A DNA stretch of 64,000 nt from Kitasatospora sp. CB01950. GTDB lineage: Bacteria > Actinomycetota > Actinomycetes > Streptomycetales > Streptomycetaceae. Location: positions 247,425 through 311,424 of the forward strand of contig NZ_LISX01000002.1 of the NCBI RefSeq assembly GCF_001905465.1. Reading direction: 5' to 3'. Made by a program: the position numbers and the translations under genes. The notes below the pieces were generated by a model, which worked only from the letters and a program-made list of their open reading frames with translations, was not told the origin of the DNA and did not search any database. Of the stretch, positions 8,946 to 17,971 are shown piece by piece (positions within the stretch are counted from its first letter, which is position 1; each line of letters starts with the position of its first letter).

Positions 8946-9542
8946 TCAGCGCAGCAGGCCGTGCAGCAGCAGTTCGGCCAGGTGTCCGTACGCCTCGGCG
9001 TCGGCGAGGCCGGTGGCCTCGGCGACCTGGCGCTGCTGGATGCGGACCATCACCGAGCTGATCACGTCCGCCGCGAACGCCACGTGGGTCTCGCGGAAAG
9101 CGCCTTCCGCGACCCCGTCGTCAATCAGGCGTTGGATCTGCCGGGCGGCGGCACGGGTGTTGCGGCCGTACACCTCGGCGGCGGGTTCGAAGGCCGCCAG
9201 GTCGTCGAAGAACCGGGCCGAGCCGGGGGCGAGTTCGGCGGAGACGGCGCGCAGGTAGGCGGCCAGCCGGGCGGCCGGGTCGCTCTCGGCGGCGAGTGCG
9301 GCCTCCACCCGGGCGGTGGCGTTGCGGAAGAAGTGCACGACGGCCGCTCGGACCAGTTGTTCCTTGGAGCCGGCCAGCCCGTACAGGGTGCGCTTGGAGC
9401 AGTGCAGGCGGGCCGCGAGGTCGTCCAGCGTGAAGCGGGCGAAGCCCTCGGCGACGAAGAGCGCGACGAGTTCCTCGAAGAGGGCGCTGCGACGGGCGGC
9501 ACCCCGTCCGGTGGGCTGGGGTGCGGTGGCGCTGTCGATCAC
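8946..9542 (-). CDS. TetR-family transcriptional regulator
   Basis: A 198-residue protein. The N-terminal helix-turn-helix is clear (LVALFVAEGF, then TLDDLAARLHCSKRTLYGL and GSKEQL, residues about 22-70), followed by a helical ligand-binding domain. It is divergent from the acyl-CoA dehydrogenase/SDR operon at 9843, and a palindrome sits just before that operon, so it most likely represses it and perhaps itself. The effector would then be an acyl-CoA or branched-chain intermediate, which is inference from context. Confidence 0.85.
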   Translation of the reverse strand: MIDSATAPQPTGRGAARRSALFEELVALFVAEGFARFTLDDLAARLHCSKRTLYGLAGSKEQLVRAAVVHFFRNATARVEAALAAESDPAARLAAYLRAVSAELAPGSARFFDDLAAFEPAAEVYGRNTRAAARQIQRLIDDGVAEGAFRETHVAFAADVISSVMVRIQQRQVAEATGLADAEAYGHLAELLLHGLLR

Positions 9543-9800
9543 CCGGCCAGTATGACAGTCGGCCTCTCCCGGGCCGCCGATCCGGCCGCCGGGCGCACCC
9601 GGCGGCTCCTCTCGCGCCCCTGGTTCGCGCCCCGCCTCGCGCCCCTGTGCATGACCCGTTCATGACCCGCCTCGCGCCCGCCCTCGTCCGGCGAACTGCC
9701 GCTTTCCCTCCACTTCCCTCCACTTCCCTCGCGTTTCCGGCCTTTTCCCTGTTCGCCGCCCCGGCATCTCCCCTGCCGGCCCCGGCTGCGCTACGCTTCC

Positions 9801-9816
9801 CGGTACTGACGTACCG
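9801..9816. promoter_or_regulatory. Candidate operator: CGGTAC-TGAC-GTACCG palindrome
   Basis: A perfect 6-bp inverted repeat with a 4-bp spacer lies 27 bp upstream of the acyl-CoA dehydrogenase ATG. A further GTACCGCTT copy follows directly, so GTACCGCTT is repeated in tandem at 9811 and 9823. Position beside a divergent TetR gene suggests the TetR binding site. The remaining approximately 260 bp of this intergenic region is pyrimidine-rich (CCACTTCCCT repeats near 9717) without a recognisable gene. Confidence 0.5.
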
Positions 9817-9842
9817 CTTTGCGTACCGCTTGGAGCCGGAAC

Positions 9843-10982
<1,140 letters not shown>

Positions 10983-11031
10983 CCCCTGATCCCCCGACCG
11001 TTCGCCACCTGTTTCGAAAGGCCTTTCCACC

Positions 11032-11793
11032 ATGCAGCTCACCGGTACCGCCGCCCTGGTCACGGGCGCCGCCTCCGGCCTCGGTGCGGCGACCGCCACG
11101 CACCTGGCGGGCCTCGGCGTCCACGTCTACGGCCTGGACCTGCCGAAGGCCGTGGAGTCCGCGACGACCCCGCCCGAGGGCGTGACCCTGCTCGGCGCGG
11201 ACGTCACCGAGGAACAGCCGGTGCGCGACGCGCTGGCCCGGATCGCCGCCGACGGCCGCGAACTGCGGCTGGCCGTCAACTGCGCGGGCATCGCCCCGTC
11301 CGCCCGGATCGTCGGCCGCCGCGGCCCGCACGACCTGGACCTGTTCCGCACCGTGCTGAACGTCAACCTGATCGGCACCTTCAACGTGATGCGGCTCGCC
11401 GCCGAGGCGATGTCCACCCTGGAGGCGGACGAGGCCGGGCAGCGCGGACTGGTCGTCAACACCGCGTCCATCGCCGCGTTCGAGGGCCAGGTCGGCCAGA
11501 TCGCGTACGCCGCGTCCAAGGCCGGTGTCGCCGGGATGACCATCACCGCCGCCCGCGACCTCGCCCAGTTCGGCATCCGCGTCGTCACCATCGCCCCCGG
11601 CATCGTCGACACCCCGATGATGGCCGGCTTCTCCGACGAGGTCCGGGCCGGCCTCGCCGCCACCGTCACCTTCCCCCAGCGCCTCGCCCACCCCGAGGAG
11701 TACGCCCGCCTGGTCGCCGCGATCGCCGACCACGACTACCTCAACGGCGAGACCATCCGCATGGACGGCGCCCTCCGGATGTCCGCACGCTGA
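11032..11793 (+). CDS. SDR, 3-hydroxyacyl-CoA dehydrogenase (HSD10-like)
   Basis: A 253-residue classical short-chain dehydrogenase. It shows the TGAASGLG cofactor loop (residues 11-18), an acidic residue after the second strand (YGLDLP) favouring NAD, the NCAG motif, and the Ser-Tyr-Lys triad (NTASIAAFEG, then YAASK). The C-terminus (PGIVDTPMMAG, FPQRLAHPEEYARLV) closely follows type-2 3-hydroxyacyl-CoA dehydrogenases of isoleucine breakdown. Following an acyl-CoA dehydrogenase, it would oxidise the hydroxyacyl-CoA two steps later. The ribosome site lies in a GAAAGGCCTTTC palindrome directly before the ATG. Confidence 0.88.
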   Translation: MQLTGTAALVTGAASGLGAATATHLAGLGVHVYGLDLPKAVESATTPPEGVTLLGADVTEEQPVRDALARIAADGRELRLAVNCAGIAPSARIVGRRGPHDLDLFRTVLNVNLIGTFNVMRLAAEAMSTLEADEAGQRGLVVNTASIAAFEGQVGQIAYAASKAGVAGMTITAARDLAQFGIRVVTIAPGIVDTPMMAGFSDEVRAGLAATVTFPQRLAHPEEYARLVAAIADHDYLNGETIRMDGALRMSAR

Positions 11794-11811
11794 CCCGCCG
11801 CTCGCCGCACA

Positions 11812-11835
11812 GGGCCGCCCCGCACCGGGCGGCCC
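11812..11835 (+). terminator. Hairpin terminator after the SDR
   Basis: A perfect 9-bp stem (GGGCCGCCC / GGGCGGCCC) with a 6-nt loop lies 18 bp beyond the SDR stop and before the next gene's promoter. Confidence 0.65.
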
Positions 11836-11915
11836 GGTGGCGTGTCCGCCGGCTGTAATCGTTCGCGCGGTGCCGGACATTTCCTGGTGACGGCTGTCGC
11901 ACAGGAAGGGCGCGC

Positions 11916-12470
11916 ATGACGGACCAGGAGGAGCCGCAGGAGCGGCACCGATGGCTGGAGGACCTGTACGAAGCCCACGCCGACCGGGTGATGGGCTACC
12001 TGCTGCACCGCGCGGACCGCGAGACCGCGCAGGAGATCGTCTCCGAAACGTTCCTGCTGGCCTGGCGCAAGCAGCACGCGGTGCCGGACGACGCGGACGA
12101 CGCGCTGCCGTGGCTGCTCGCCGCGGCGCGCCGCCTGCTCGCCAACCGGGTGCGCTCCGACCTGCGTCACCAGGCCCTGGCCGAACGCATCCGGGCGACG
12201 CCGGACAGCACCCCGCCGACGGCCTTCGAGGACCGCGTCGGCGACCGCGAACAGGTCTTCCAGGTGCTGATGCACCTGGCCGAGACCGACCGCGAAGTCC
12301 TGCTGCTCACCGGCTGGTACGACCTGACGGCGCAGCAGGCCGCCAAGGCACTGGGCTGCACCAGAGCGGCCTACGCACTCCGCCTGCACCGCGCCAGACG
12401 GCGCTTCCGTACCGCGTTGGAGCAACAGCAGACGTCAACGACCGCCATCGGCTCGGAGGTGCCCGCGTGA
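11916..12470 (+). CDS. ECF RNA polymerase sigma factor
   Basis: A 184-residue sigma-70 family protein. Region 2 reads WLEDLYEAHADRVMGYLLHR and ETAQEIVSETFLLAW, the usual D/E-I-V-S/Q-E-T-F pattern. Region 4 holds LTAQQAAKALGCTRAAYALRLHRARRRF. It overlaps the following membrane-protein gene by GTGA, so the two are translationally coupled. It most likely controls its own two-gene operon and a small regulon. Confidence 0.85.
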   Translation: MTDQEEPQERHRWLEDLYEAHADRVMGYLLHRADRETAQEIVSETFLLAWRKQHAVPDDADDALPWLLAAARRLLANRVRSDLRHQALAERIRATPDSTPPTAFEDRVGDREQVFQVLMHLAETDREVLLLTGWYDLTAQQAAKALGCTRAAYALRLHRARRRFRTALEQQQTSTTAIGSEVPA

Positions 12471-13024
12471 AGAACGACCCGGTGCTGGACGCCGTCCGGC
12501 AACTGCGCCCGCAGGACTCCGACGGCTGGGCGCGCTCGCCGCAGGGTCGGCGCGTCCTCGACTCGGTCCTGGAACGCGCACCGGCCGCCTCCGCACGGCG
12601 GCGTCCGCCGCGAACAGTGCTGGTCGGCGGCGCACTGCTGCTCCTGCTCACCGGCGGCGGGGCGCTGGCAGCCGCCGGCGGGCTGCCGTGGAACGAGCCC
12701 GGGCGGACGGCGATGTGCGCCCGGACGCTCGCCGCCGACGCGGACCTCGCCGAGGTCTCCACCACGCACGACTTCGACCCGCACGACCCCGGCGCGTCCT
12801 GCGCCCGACTGTGGCGCCGGATGTGGGGCCCGTCCGAGCCGGTGCCTGCCTCCTTCACCGCATGCTTCCACCCAGGGGCCGACGTTCCGGACCCCGACGG
12901 CGGCTACCATCACGACCCGCACGCCCCAGGCGGTCCGATCATCTACCCGGCCGACGGCCTGCCGCCGGACGAGGCCTGCGCCAAGATCGGGGCCAAGCCC
13001 ATTCCGATCGGTCGACAGGGGTAG
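12467..13024 (+). CDS. Membrane-anchored partner of the ECF sigma factor
   Basis: A 185-residue protein starting at a GTG that overlaps the sigma factor stop. About 45 cytoplasmic residues (QLRPQDSDGWARSPQGRRVL) precede one strong hydrophobic segment (TVLVGGALLLLLTGGGALA), and about 115 extracytoplasmic residues follow, with several cysteines and Pro/His-rich parts. Similar coupled partners of Streptomyces ECF sigma factors are common, and some work as anti-sigma factors. No HxxxCxxC zinc motif is present. The function is inferred from coupling and topology. Confidence 0.7.
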   Translation: MKNDPVLDAVRQLRPQDSDGWARSPQGRRVLDSVLERAPAASARRRPPRTVLVGGALLLLLTGGGALAAAGGLPWNEPGRTAMCARTLAADADLAEVSTTHDFDPHDPGASCARLWRRMWGPSEPVPASFTACFHPGADVPDPDGGYHHDPHAPGGPIIYPADGLPPDEACAKIGAKPIPIGRQG

Positions 13025-13068
13025 GTCCGGCCTGGGCGAATCGCGGCGAATGTGGTTGTTCGCGGTAG

Positions 13069-13119
13069 CTGGCGGGTGGTGGCGAGTGGTGGCTGGCGGG
13101 TGGTGGCGGGTGGTGGCGA
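13069..13119. repeat. TGGCGGGTGGTGG tandem repeats
   Basis: A short G/T-rich minisatellite of (GGTGGC)(GGG/GAG)-type units in the 130-bp gap between two convergent genes. GGCGGGTGGTGGCG recurs three times. It carries no open reading frame of its own. Confidence 0.5.
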
Positions 13120-13154
13120 CGCTTCCGGGCGGCGATGCCTCCGGCGGCGGGGCG

Positions 13155-14699
13155 TCACCACTCGGCGACCTGGTAGTCCTTCAGGAAGACGCCGGCGAAG
13201 GGCTCGCCCGCTTCGCCGCGGACGATCGGGTCGTAGATGCGGGCCGCGCCGTCGACGATGTCGAGCGGGGTGTGGAAGCCGGCATCGGCCATCCGGGACT
13301 TCTTCGGGGCCGGGTTCTCGTCGGTGATCCAGCCGGTGTCGACCGCGCACATGTGGATGCCGCGCGCGGCGAGTTCGGCGGCGCTGGTGCGGGTGAGCAT
13401 GTTGAGAGCGGCCTTGGCCATGTTGGTGTGCGGGTGGCCGGGCATCTTGTTGCGGACCGCGAACCGGCCTTCCACCGCCGTCACGTTGACGATGTAGCGC
13501 GACGGGTGCGGGGACACCTCCAGCAGCGGCAGCAGCCGGTCGCAGAGCAGCGCCGGGGCGAGTGCGTTGACGAGCTGGGTCTCCAGCACCTCGGCCGGGT
13601 CGAGTCCGCCGAGCGTCGCCGACCAGGAGTTCCTCGGCGCACGGTCGGGCAGCAGGCCGGCCTCGTCCACTCGGGCGCGCGAGCGCGGCACTGTCAACGC
13701 GGGCTGGGGCGTGGCGGGTTCGGGGGTCTGCGCGGGGGTCTGCGCGGGGGTCTGCGCGGGGGTCTGCGCGGGGGTCTGCGCAGCGGGTGCGGGGGTCTGC
13801 GCAGCGGGTGCGGGGGTCTGCGCAGCGGGTGCGGGGGCGGGGCCGGCGGGTTCGGGGGCGGGCGCAGTGAGTTCGGCGGCGGGCCAGGCGGGTGCGAGGG
13901 CGGGCATCGGGCGGAAGCCGGGCGCGTGGGCGACCTGTGCGGGGACGGGCCCGTGCTCGCCGGCGGCGAGCAGCGCGTAGGCCTCGGGCGAGCGGCGGAC
14001 GGTCTGCGCCGCGTTGTTCACCAGGATGTCCAACGGCCTTCCCTCGGCGAGCAGTTGCTCGCACAGGCCGAGGACCTGCCGGGGGTCGCGCAGGTCGATG
14101 CCGACGATCCGAAGCCGCTCCAGCCAGCGGGCGCTGCCCTCGGCGGCCGCGAAGCGGCGCAGGGTGTCGTACGGGAAGCGGCTGGTGACGGTCAGTTCGG
14201 CGCCGTCGCGGAGCATCATCAGCGCCAGCTGGAAGCCGATCTTGACGCGGGCGCCGGTGAGCAGGACGCGCCGGCCGGTCAGGTCGGTGCTGAGGGCGCG
14301 CCGGGTGGTGTGGTCGGCGGCGCAGTCCGGGCAGAGGCGGTGGTAGAAGCCGTCGAGTTGCCGGTAGCTGCGCTTGCAGACGTAGCAGCGGCGGCCGCGC
14401 CGGAGTTCGCCGATCGGGACGTGCCCGGGCGTGCTGGGCAGCGGGGCGTCCTCGCGCCGTGCGATGTCGCCGGTGGCGGTGGCCGCGGTCAGTTCCGCGT
14501 CGGCGAGGGTGGCGTCGGTGCGGCGTTCGCGGCGACGCTGCTGTCGACCGTCGCGGACGAAGGACTCGGCGACGCGTTCCGCGCGCAGCCGCAGCGGGTG
14601 GTCGGCGGGGAGGGTGCGCAGGTGCCCGACGGTGCGGTCGAAGGCGGCGAGCTCGGCCTCGGTGGGTGCCTGGGACCGGTGCGGCTCGGGCGCGCTCAT
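13155..14699 (-). CDS. Atypical SDR oxidoreductase with zinc knuckle and Pro/Ala/Gln repeat insert
   Basis: A 514-residue protein. After a charged helical head, residues about 105-130 carry CYVCKRSY and LCPDC, a zinc-knuckle-like pattern. A Rossmann domain begins at RVLLTGARVKIGF (about 142), with ILVNNAA near 225. A long low-complexity insert of AQTPAPA and AQTP units (about 265-310) splits the domain. The C-terminal part resumes with NVTAVEGRF and MAKAALNM. The residue four before the active-site-like Lys is Thr, not the usual Tyr (HTNMAK), so classical dehydrogenase activity is doubtful. It lies just beyond a tRNA-like gene and is read away from it. Confidence 0.7.
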   Translation of the reverse strand: MSAPEPHRSQAPTEAELAAFDRTVGHLRTLPADHPLRLRAERVAESFVRDGRQQRRRERRTDATLADAELTAATATGDIARREDAPLPSTPGHVPIGELRRGRRCYVCKRSYRQLDGFYHRLCPDCAADHTTRRALSTDLTGRRVLLTGARVKIGFQLALMMLRDGAELTVTSRFPYDTLRRFAAAEGSARWLERLRIVGIDLRDPRQVLGLCEQLLAEGRPLDILVNNAAQTVRRSPEAYALLAAGEHGPVPAQVAHAPGFRPMPALAPAWPAAELTAPAPEPAGPAPAPAAQTPAPAAQTPAPAAQTPAQTPAQTPAQTPAQTPEPATPQPALTVPRSRARVDEAGLLPDRAPRNSWSATLGGLDPAEVLETQLVNALAPALLCDRLLPLLEVSPHPSRYIVNVTAVEGRFAVRNKMPGHPHTNMAKAALNMLTRTSAAELAARGIHMCAVDTGWITDENPAPKKSRMADAGFHTPLDIVDGAARIYDPIVRGEAGEPFAGVFLKDYQVAEW

Positions 14700-14752
14700 C
14701 GAGGGTCCTCCGGGGTGGCGTCGCGTCGGCCGGTGTGGTGCTGGGCCGGGCC

Positions 14753-14826
14753 TCCCGGGGGCCGGATTCGAACCGGCGTGACCCGCTCTGCGAAAGCGAT
14801 GCGTCTGCCTCTGCGCTACGCCCGGG
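14753..14826 (-). tRNA. tRNA-like gene, loop reads anticodon CGC, odd acceptor stem
   Basis: Read on the minus strand, a cloverleaf can be drawn. The T arm GCCGG-TTCGAAT-CCGGC is canonical. The anticodon stem TCGCT/AGCGG encloses TTCGCAG, so U33 and A37 are in place and the anticodon is CGC. A 5-nt variable loop and a D arm with three to four pairs are present. The acceptor is unusual: CCCGGG pairs perfectly but an extra C (14820) is bulged before the last pair, and pairing extends outward three more bases (TCC-side 14827-14829 with 14751-14753). C1-G72 and A73 do not fit a normal alanine tRNA. It could be a divergent functional tRNA, a tRNA pseudogene, or a tRNA remnant serving as an integration site. 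Confidence 0.5.
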
Positions 14827-14863
14827 AGGTGGGAGGGATGCTACCGGTACGCACCGGGTCGTT

Positions 14864-15249
14864 GGCAAGCGTTTTCCGACTCGCCCGGGCGGGTGCCCCC
14901 GGGGACGGCGGGAAAGCGGTTTCCGGCTGGTCCGGACACCTGCCTCCGGGGCGGCGGGAAAGCGGTTTCCGGCTGCTCTGCCGACAGCTCCGCGAGGGCG
15001 CGCGGAAAGCGGTTTCCGGCTCGCCCAGACACCCGCCCCCGGAGCAGCGGAAAGCGCTTTCCCCCTGCTCCGCCGACAACTCGGCGGGGGTGCGCGGAAA
15101 GCGGCTTCCCGGCGCTCCGGACACTCACCCTCCCGGACGGCGAGAAAGCGCTTTCCCTCCACTCGTCGGGGCAGCTGCCTCCGGCAACGGGAAATCGCTT
15201 TCCGGTTGCTCTGCCGACGGCTCGGCGGGGCGTGTGGAAAGCGGTTTCC
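14864..15249. repeat. Nine-copy array of GGAAAGCG(C/G)TTTCC palindromes, about 47-bp period
   Basis: Nine copies of a 14-bp palindrome start at 14864 (degenerate), 14911, 14957, 15004, 15049, 15096, 15143, 15190 and 15236, with spacing 45-47 bp throughout. The 31-33 bp between copies are not unique. They fall mainly into two related types that tend to alternate (one with CCGGACAC, one with CTGCCGACAGCTC), giving a higher period near 93 bp. The last copy ends 23 bp from the stop of the acyl-CoA synthetase gene, and the first begins 35 bp beyond the tRNA-like gene. No cas gene is in the window. The array looks like an amplified REP-type palindrome or an array of protein sites. Confidence 0.85.
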
Positions 15250-15271
15250 CGTTGAGGGTGGGGCGGGTTGC

Positions 15272-17161
15272 TCAGCCCTGGCGGAGGTCCGGGAAGTCGC
15301 TGTCCCAGTACTCGTTCGGGTTGCGGTTCTCGGTGCGGTCGGCCTCGTGGTTGCGGAGTTCGACGCGGCGGATCTTGCCGGAGATGGTCTTCGGCAGGTC
15401 GGCGAATTCGAGGCGGCGGATGCGCTTGTAGGCGCTGAGCTTCTCGCGGGTGAACGCGAGGATGTCGCGGGCGAGCTCGGGTCCGGGGGTGCGGCCCTCG
15501 ACCAGTACCACGTACGCCTTGGGGACAGCCAGGCGCAGCGGGTCGGGCGAGGGGACGACGGCGGCCTCGGCGACGGCGGGGTGTTCGATCAGGACGCTCT
15601 CCAGCTCGAACGGGGAGATCCGGTAGTCGCTGGCCTTGAAGACGTCGTCGGCGCGGCCGACGTAGGTGATCCAGCCGTCGGCGTCCCGGGCGGCGACGTC
15701 GCCGGTGTGGTAGTGGCCGTCGCGCATGGCGTCGGCGGTGCGCTCGGCGTCGCCGCGGTAACCGCGCATCAGGCCGAGCGGGCGGCGGGCCAGGTCGAGG
15801 CTCAACTCGCCTTCACCGACGGGCTTTCCGTCCGGGTCGAGGAGGGCGACGTGGTAGCCGGGCAGCGGTCGTCCCATTGAGCCGAGCTTGACGGGCTGGC
15901 CGGGGCTGTTGCCGATCTGGCAGGTGGTCTCGGTCTGGCCGAAGCCGTCGCGGATGGTCAATCCCCAGGCGGTGCGGACCTGTTCGATCACCTCGGGGTT
16001 CAACGGTTCGCCGGCGCCGACGAGTTCGCGCAGGTCGGTGCGGTGGGCGCCGAGGTCGGCCTGGATCAGCATCCGCCAGACGGTGGGCGGCGCGCACATG
16101 GTGGTGACCTTGCAGCGGGCGATCACCTCCAGCAACTGCTGGGCGTCGAACCGGCCGTAGTTGAAGACCAGGACGGTCGCCTCGGCGTTCCACGGCGCGA
16201 ACAGGTTGCTCCAGGCGTGCTTGGCCCAGCCCGGCGAGGAGATGTTGAGGTGGACGTCGCCGGGGCGCAGCCCGATCCAGTACATGGTGGACAGGTGACC
16301 GACCGGGTACGAGGCGTGGGTGTGCTCGACCAGCTTCGGCTTGGAGGTGGTGCCGGAGGTGAAGTACAGCAGCAGCGGGTCGTCGGCGAGGGTGGGGCCG
16401 TCGGGGGTGAACTCCTCGGCGGCGGCGTCGACCTGCGCGTAGTCGTGCCAGCCGGCGGGGACCGCGGTGCTGTCGTCGGGGACCGCGGTGCTGTCGTCGG
16501 GGGCCGTGTTGCTGTCGCCGGGCACCGTGTTGCTGTCATCGGCAGCGCGGACGGCGATCCGCAGCGGGGCGCCGGGGAGGTCGGCGAAGCGGTCGGCGAC
16601 CTCGGCGGCGGCGATCACGGCGCGGACCTCGCCGCGGTCGAGGCGGTCGGCAAGGTCCTCGGTGGACAGCAGCAGGGTGGCGGGGATCAGCACCACGCCG
16701 AGCTTGATCGCGCCGAGCATCACCTCCCACAGTTCGCCGACGTTGCCGAGCATCACCAGCACCCGGTCGCCACGTCCGAGGCCGAGCGCGCGCAGGTGGT
16801 TAGCGACCTGGTCGGAGCGGCGGGCGAGCTGGTCGAAGGTGTGGACGCGCTCGCTGCCGTCCGCCTCGACCACCCACAGCGCGGGCCGGTCGTTGCCGCG
16901 CGCCATCGGGTCGAAGTGGTCGAGCGCCCAGTTGAACTCGCCCAACTCCGGCCATTCGAACGTGCGGTACGCGGTGTCGTAGTCGGTGGCGTGCTGCCAG
17001 AGCACCTCACGGGCGGCCCGGAAGTTGGCCACCGAAGCGGCCCGGTCGAGCCGTGCCCCGGCCTGCCCGGCGTCCGAGCCGGTGCCCGATCCGGAGCCCG
17101 AGTCGCTGCCCGGCCCGAACGGTGGCTGCTCGTTGTTGCGGACGTTCTCGGCTGAGCCCAT
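15272..17161 (-). CDS. AMP-forming acyl-CoA synthetase
   Basis: A 629-residue ANL-superfamily ligase. The phosphate loop is LLYFTSGTTSKPKLVEHTH, with WAKHAWSNLFAPW, DGFGQTETTCQ, TGDVAARDADGWITYVGR and the C-terminal catalytic lysine region PKTISGKIRR all present. The overall pattern matches medium/short-chain acyl-CoA synthetases of the acetyl-CoA-synthetase-like branch. The N-terminus has a Gly/Ser-rich SGSGSGTGSD segment. An in-frame tandem insert of DDS(N/T)-x-VP units near residues 210-235 lies on a surface loop. It would activate a free carboxylic acid for degradation or assimilation. The gene is divergent from the response regulator at 17256. Confidence 0.85.
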   Translation of the reverse strand: MGSAENVRNNEQPPFGPGSDSGSGSGTGSDAGQAGARLDRAASVANFRAAREVLWQHATDYDTAYRTFEWPELGEFNWALDHFDPMARGNDRPALWVVEADGSERVHTFDQLARRSDQVANHLRALGLGRGDRVLVMLGNVGELWEVMLGAIKLGVVLIPATLLLSTEDLADRLDRGEVRAVIAAAEVADRFADLPGAPLRIAVRAADDSNTVPGDSNTAPDDSTAVPDDSTAVPAGWHDYAQVDAAAEEFTPDGPTLADDPLLLYFTSGTTSKPKLVEHTHASYPVGHLSTMYWIGLRPGDVHLNISSPGWAKHAWSNLFAPWNAEATVLVFNYGRFDAQQLLEVIARCKVTTMCAPPTVWRMLIQADLGAHRTDLRELVGAGEPLNPEVIEQVRTAWGLTIRDGFGQTETTCQIGNSPGQPVKLGSMGRPLPGYHVALLDPDGKPVGEGELSLDLARRPLGLMRGYRGDAERTADAMRDGHYHTGDVAARDADGWITYVGRADDVFKASDYRISPFELESVLIEHPAVAEAAVVPSPDPLRLAVPKAYVVLVEGRTPGPELARDILAFTREKLSAYKRIRRLEFADLPKTISGKIRRVELRNHEADRTENRNPNEYWDSDFPDLRQG

Positions 17162-17255
17162 GGCCTGACCCCTCTTAGTTCAGTTACCGTCGCACCCAAT
17201 ATTTCCGCCGGCGTGCGTCTGCGGTCCCCCCACCTGGAGAGGAGAGTTCGCTCGA

Positions 17256-17900
17256 ATGGCGGATGGCTCCACTGGTCGTACCGTACGGGTCCTGGTGGTC
17301 GACGACCATCCGGTCGTGTGCGACGGCGTGTCCGCGCTGATTCGGCGGGCCGAGGACGTGTCCGTGGTCGGGTCGGCCCGGACGGCCCGCGAGGGCGTGT
17401 CGCTGGCCGGGACGCTGCGGCCGGACGTCGTGCTGCTCGACCTGCGGCTGCCGGACCTGCCGGGCTCGCAGACGGTGCCGCTGCTGCGGGCGGCCGCGCC
17501 GGACGCGCGGGTGGTGCTGTTCACCGCGTTCGAGGACCGGAATGCGCTTTCCGCTGCGCTCGCGGCCGGTGCCCACGGCTGCCTGCTGAAGGACGTCACC
17601 GACACCGACCTGGTCGCCCAGCTGCGGCTGGCCGCCGCAGGTCAGCAGGTGCTGGACCCACGACTGAGCGGCTCGGCCCCCGCCCAGTTGCAGGCCCGGC
17701 TGTTCCGGCTGTCACTGAGCCGACGCGAGTACGACGTGATCCGGTCGGCCGCGACCGGCCGCACCAACCCGGAGATCGCCGAGGAGCTCGGCCTGACCCG
17801 GAACACCGTCAAGACGTACCTCCAGACGGCGATGCAGAAGCTCGGAGCCCGCAACCGGGTCGAGGCGATCCGCCGGGCGCAGCAGGAGCAGCTGCTCTGA
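17256..17900 (+). CDS. NarL/LuxR-type response regulator
   Basis: A 214-residue two-domain regulator. The receiver has VLVVDDHPVV (acidic pocket), LLDLRLPD (phosphoacceptor Asp), FTA and the LLKD lysine. The output domain is a LuxR helix-turn-helix (LSRREYDVIRSAATG, NPEIAEELGLTRNTVKTYL, MQKLGARNRVEAI). It converges with a sensor kinase gene at 17972 that probably phosphorylates it. GGAGAGGAG ends 11 bp before the ATG and is a good ribosome site. Confidence 0.9.
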   Translation: MADGSTGRTVRVLVVDDHPVVCDGVSALIRRAEDVSVVGSARTAREGVSLAGTLRPDVVLLDLRLPDLPGSQTVPLLRAAAPDARVVLFTAFEDRNALSAALAAGAHGCLLKDVTDTDLVAQLRLAAAGQQVLDPRLSGSAPAQLQARLFRLSLSRREYDVIRSAATGRTNPEIAEELGLTRNTVKTYLQTAMQKLGARNRVEAIRRAQQEQLL

Positions 17901-17903
17901 CGC

Positions 17904-17925
17904 GACTGCCCGCGTCCGGGCGGTC
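17904..17925. terminator. Small hairpin between convergent regulator and kinase genes
   Basis: A 9-bp stem with one G-U pair (GACTGCCCG / CGGGCGGTC) and a 4-nt loop begins 4 bp after the response-regulator stop. A run of CAGGGCGTCAGGGC-like repeats follows up to the kinase stop. Confidence 0.45.
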
Positions 17926-17971
17926 AGAACGTCAGGGCGTCAGGGCTTCAGCACGCCAGGGCGCCTGGGTG

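Noticed and set aside
9095..9108. Further copy of the palindrome (GGAAAGCGCCTTCC) in the TetR gene
   Set aside because: It has a mismatch, lacks the CGTTG flank and encodes ordinary family residues (EGAFRE), so chance is a sufficient explanation.
14864..15249. CRISPR array
   Set aside because: Repeats are only 14 bp, the 31-33 bp between them are related to each other and recur in two types, no leader is evident, and no cas genes are present in the window.
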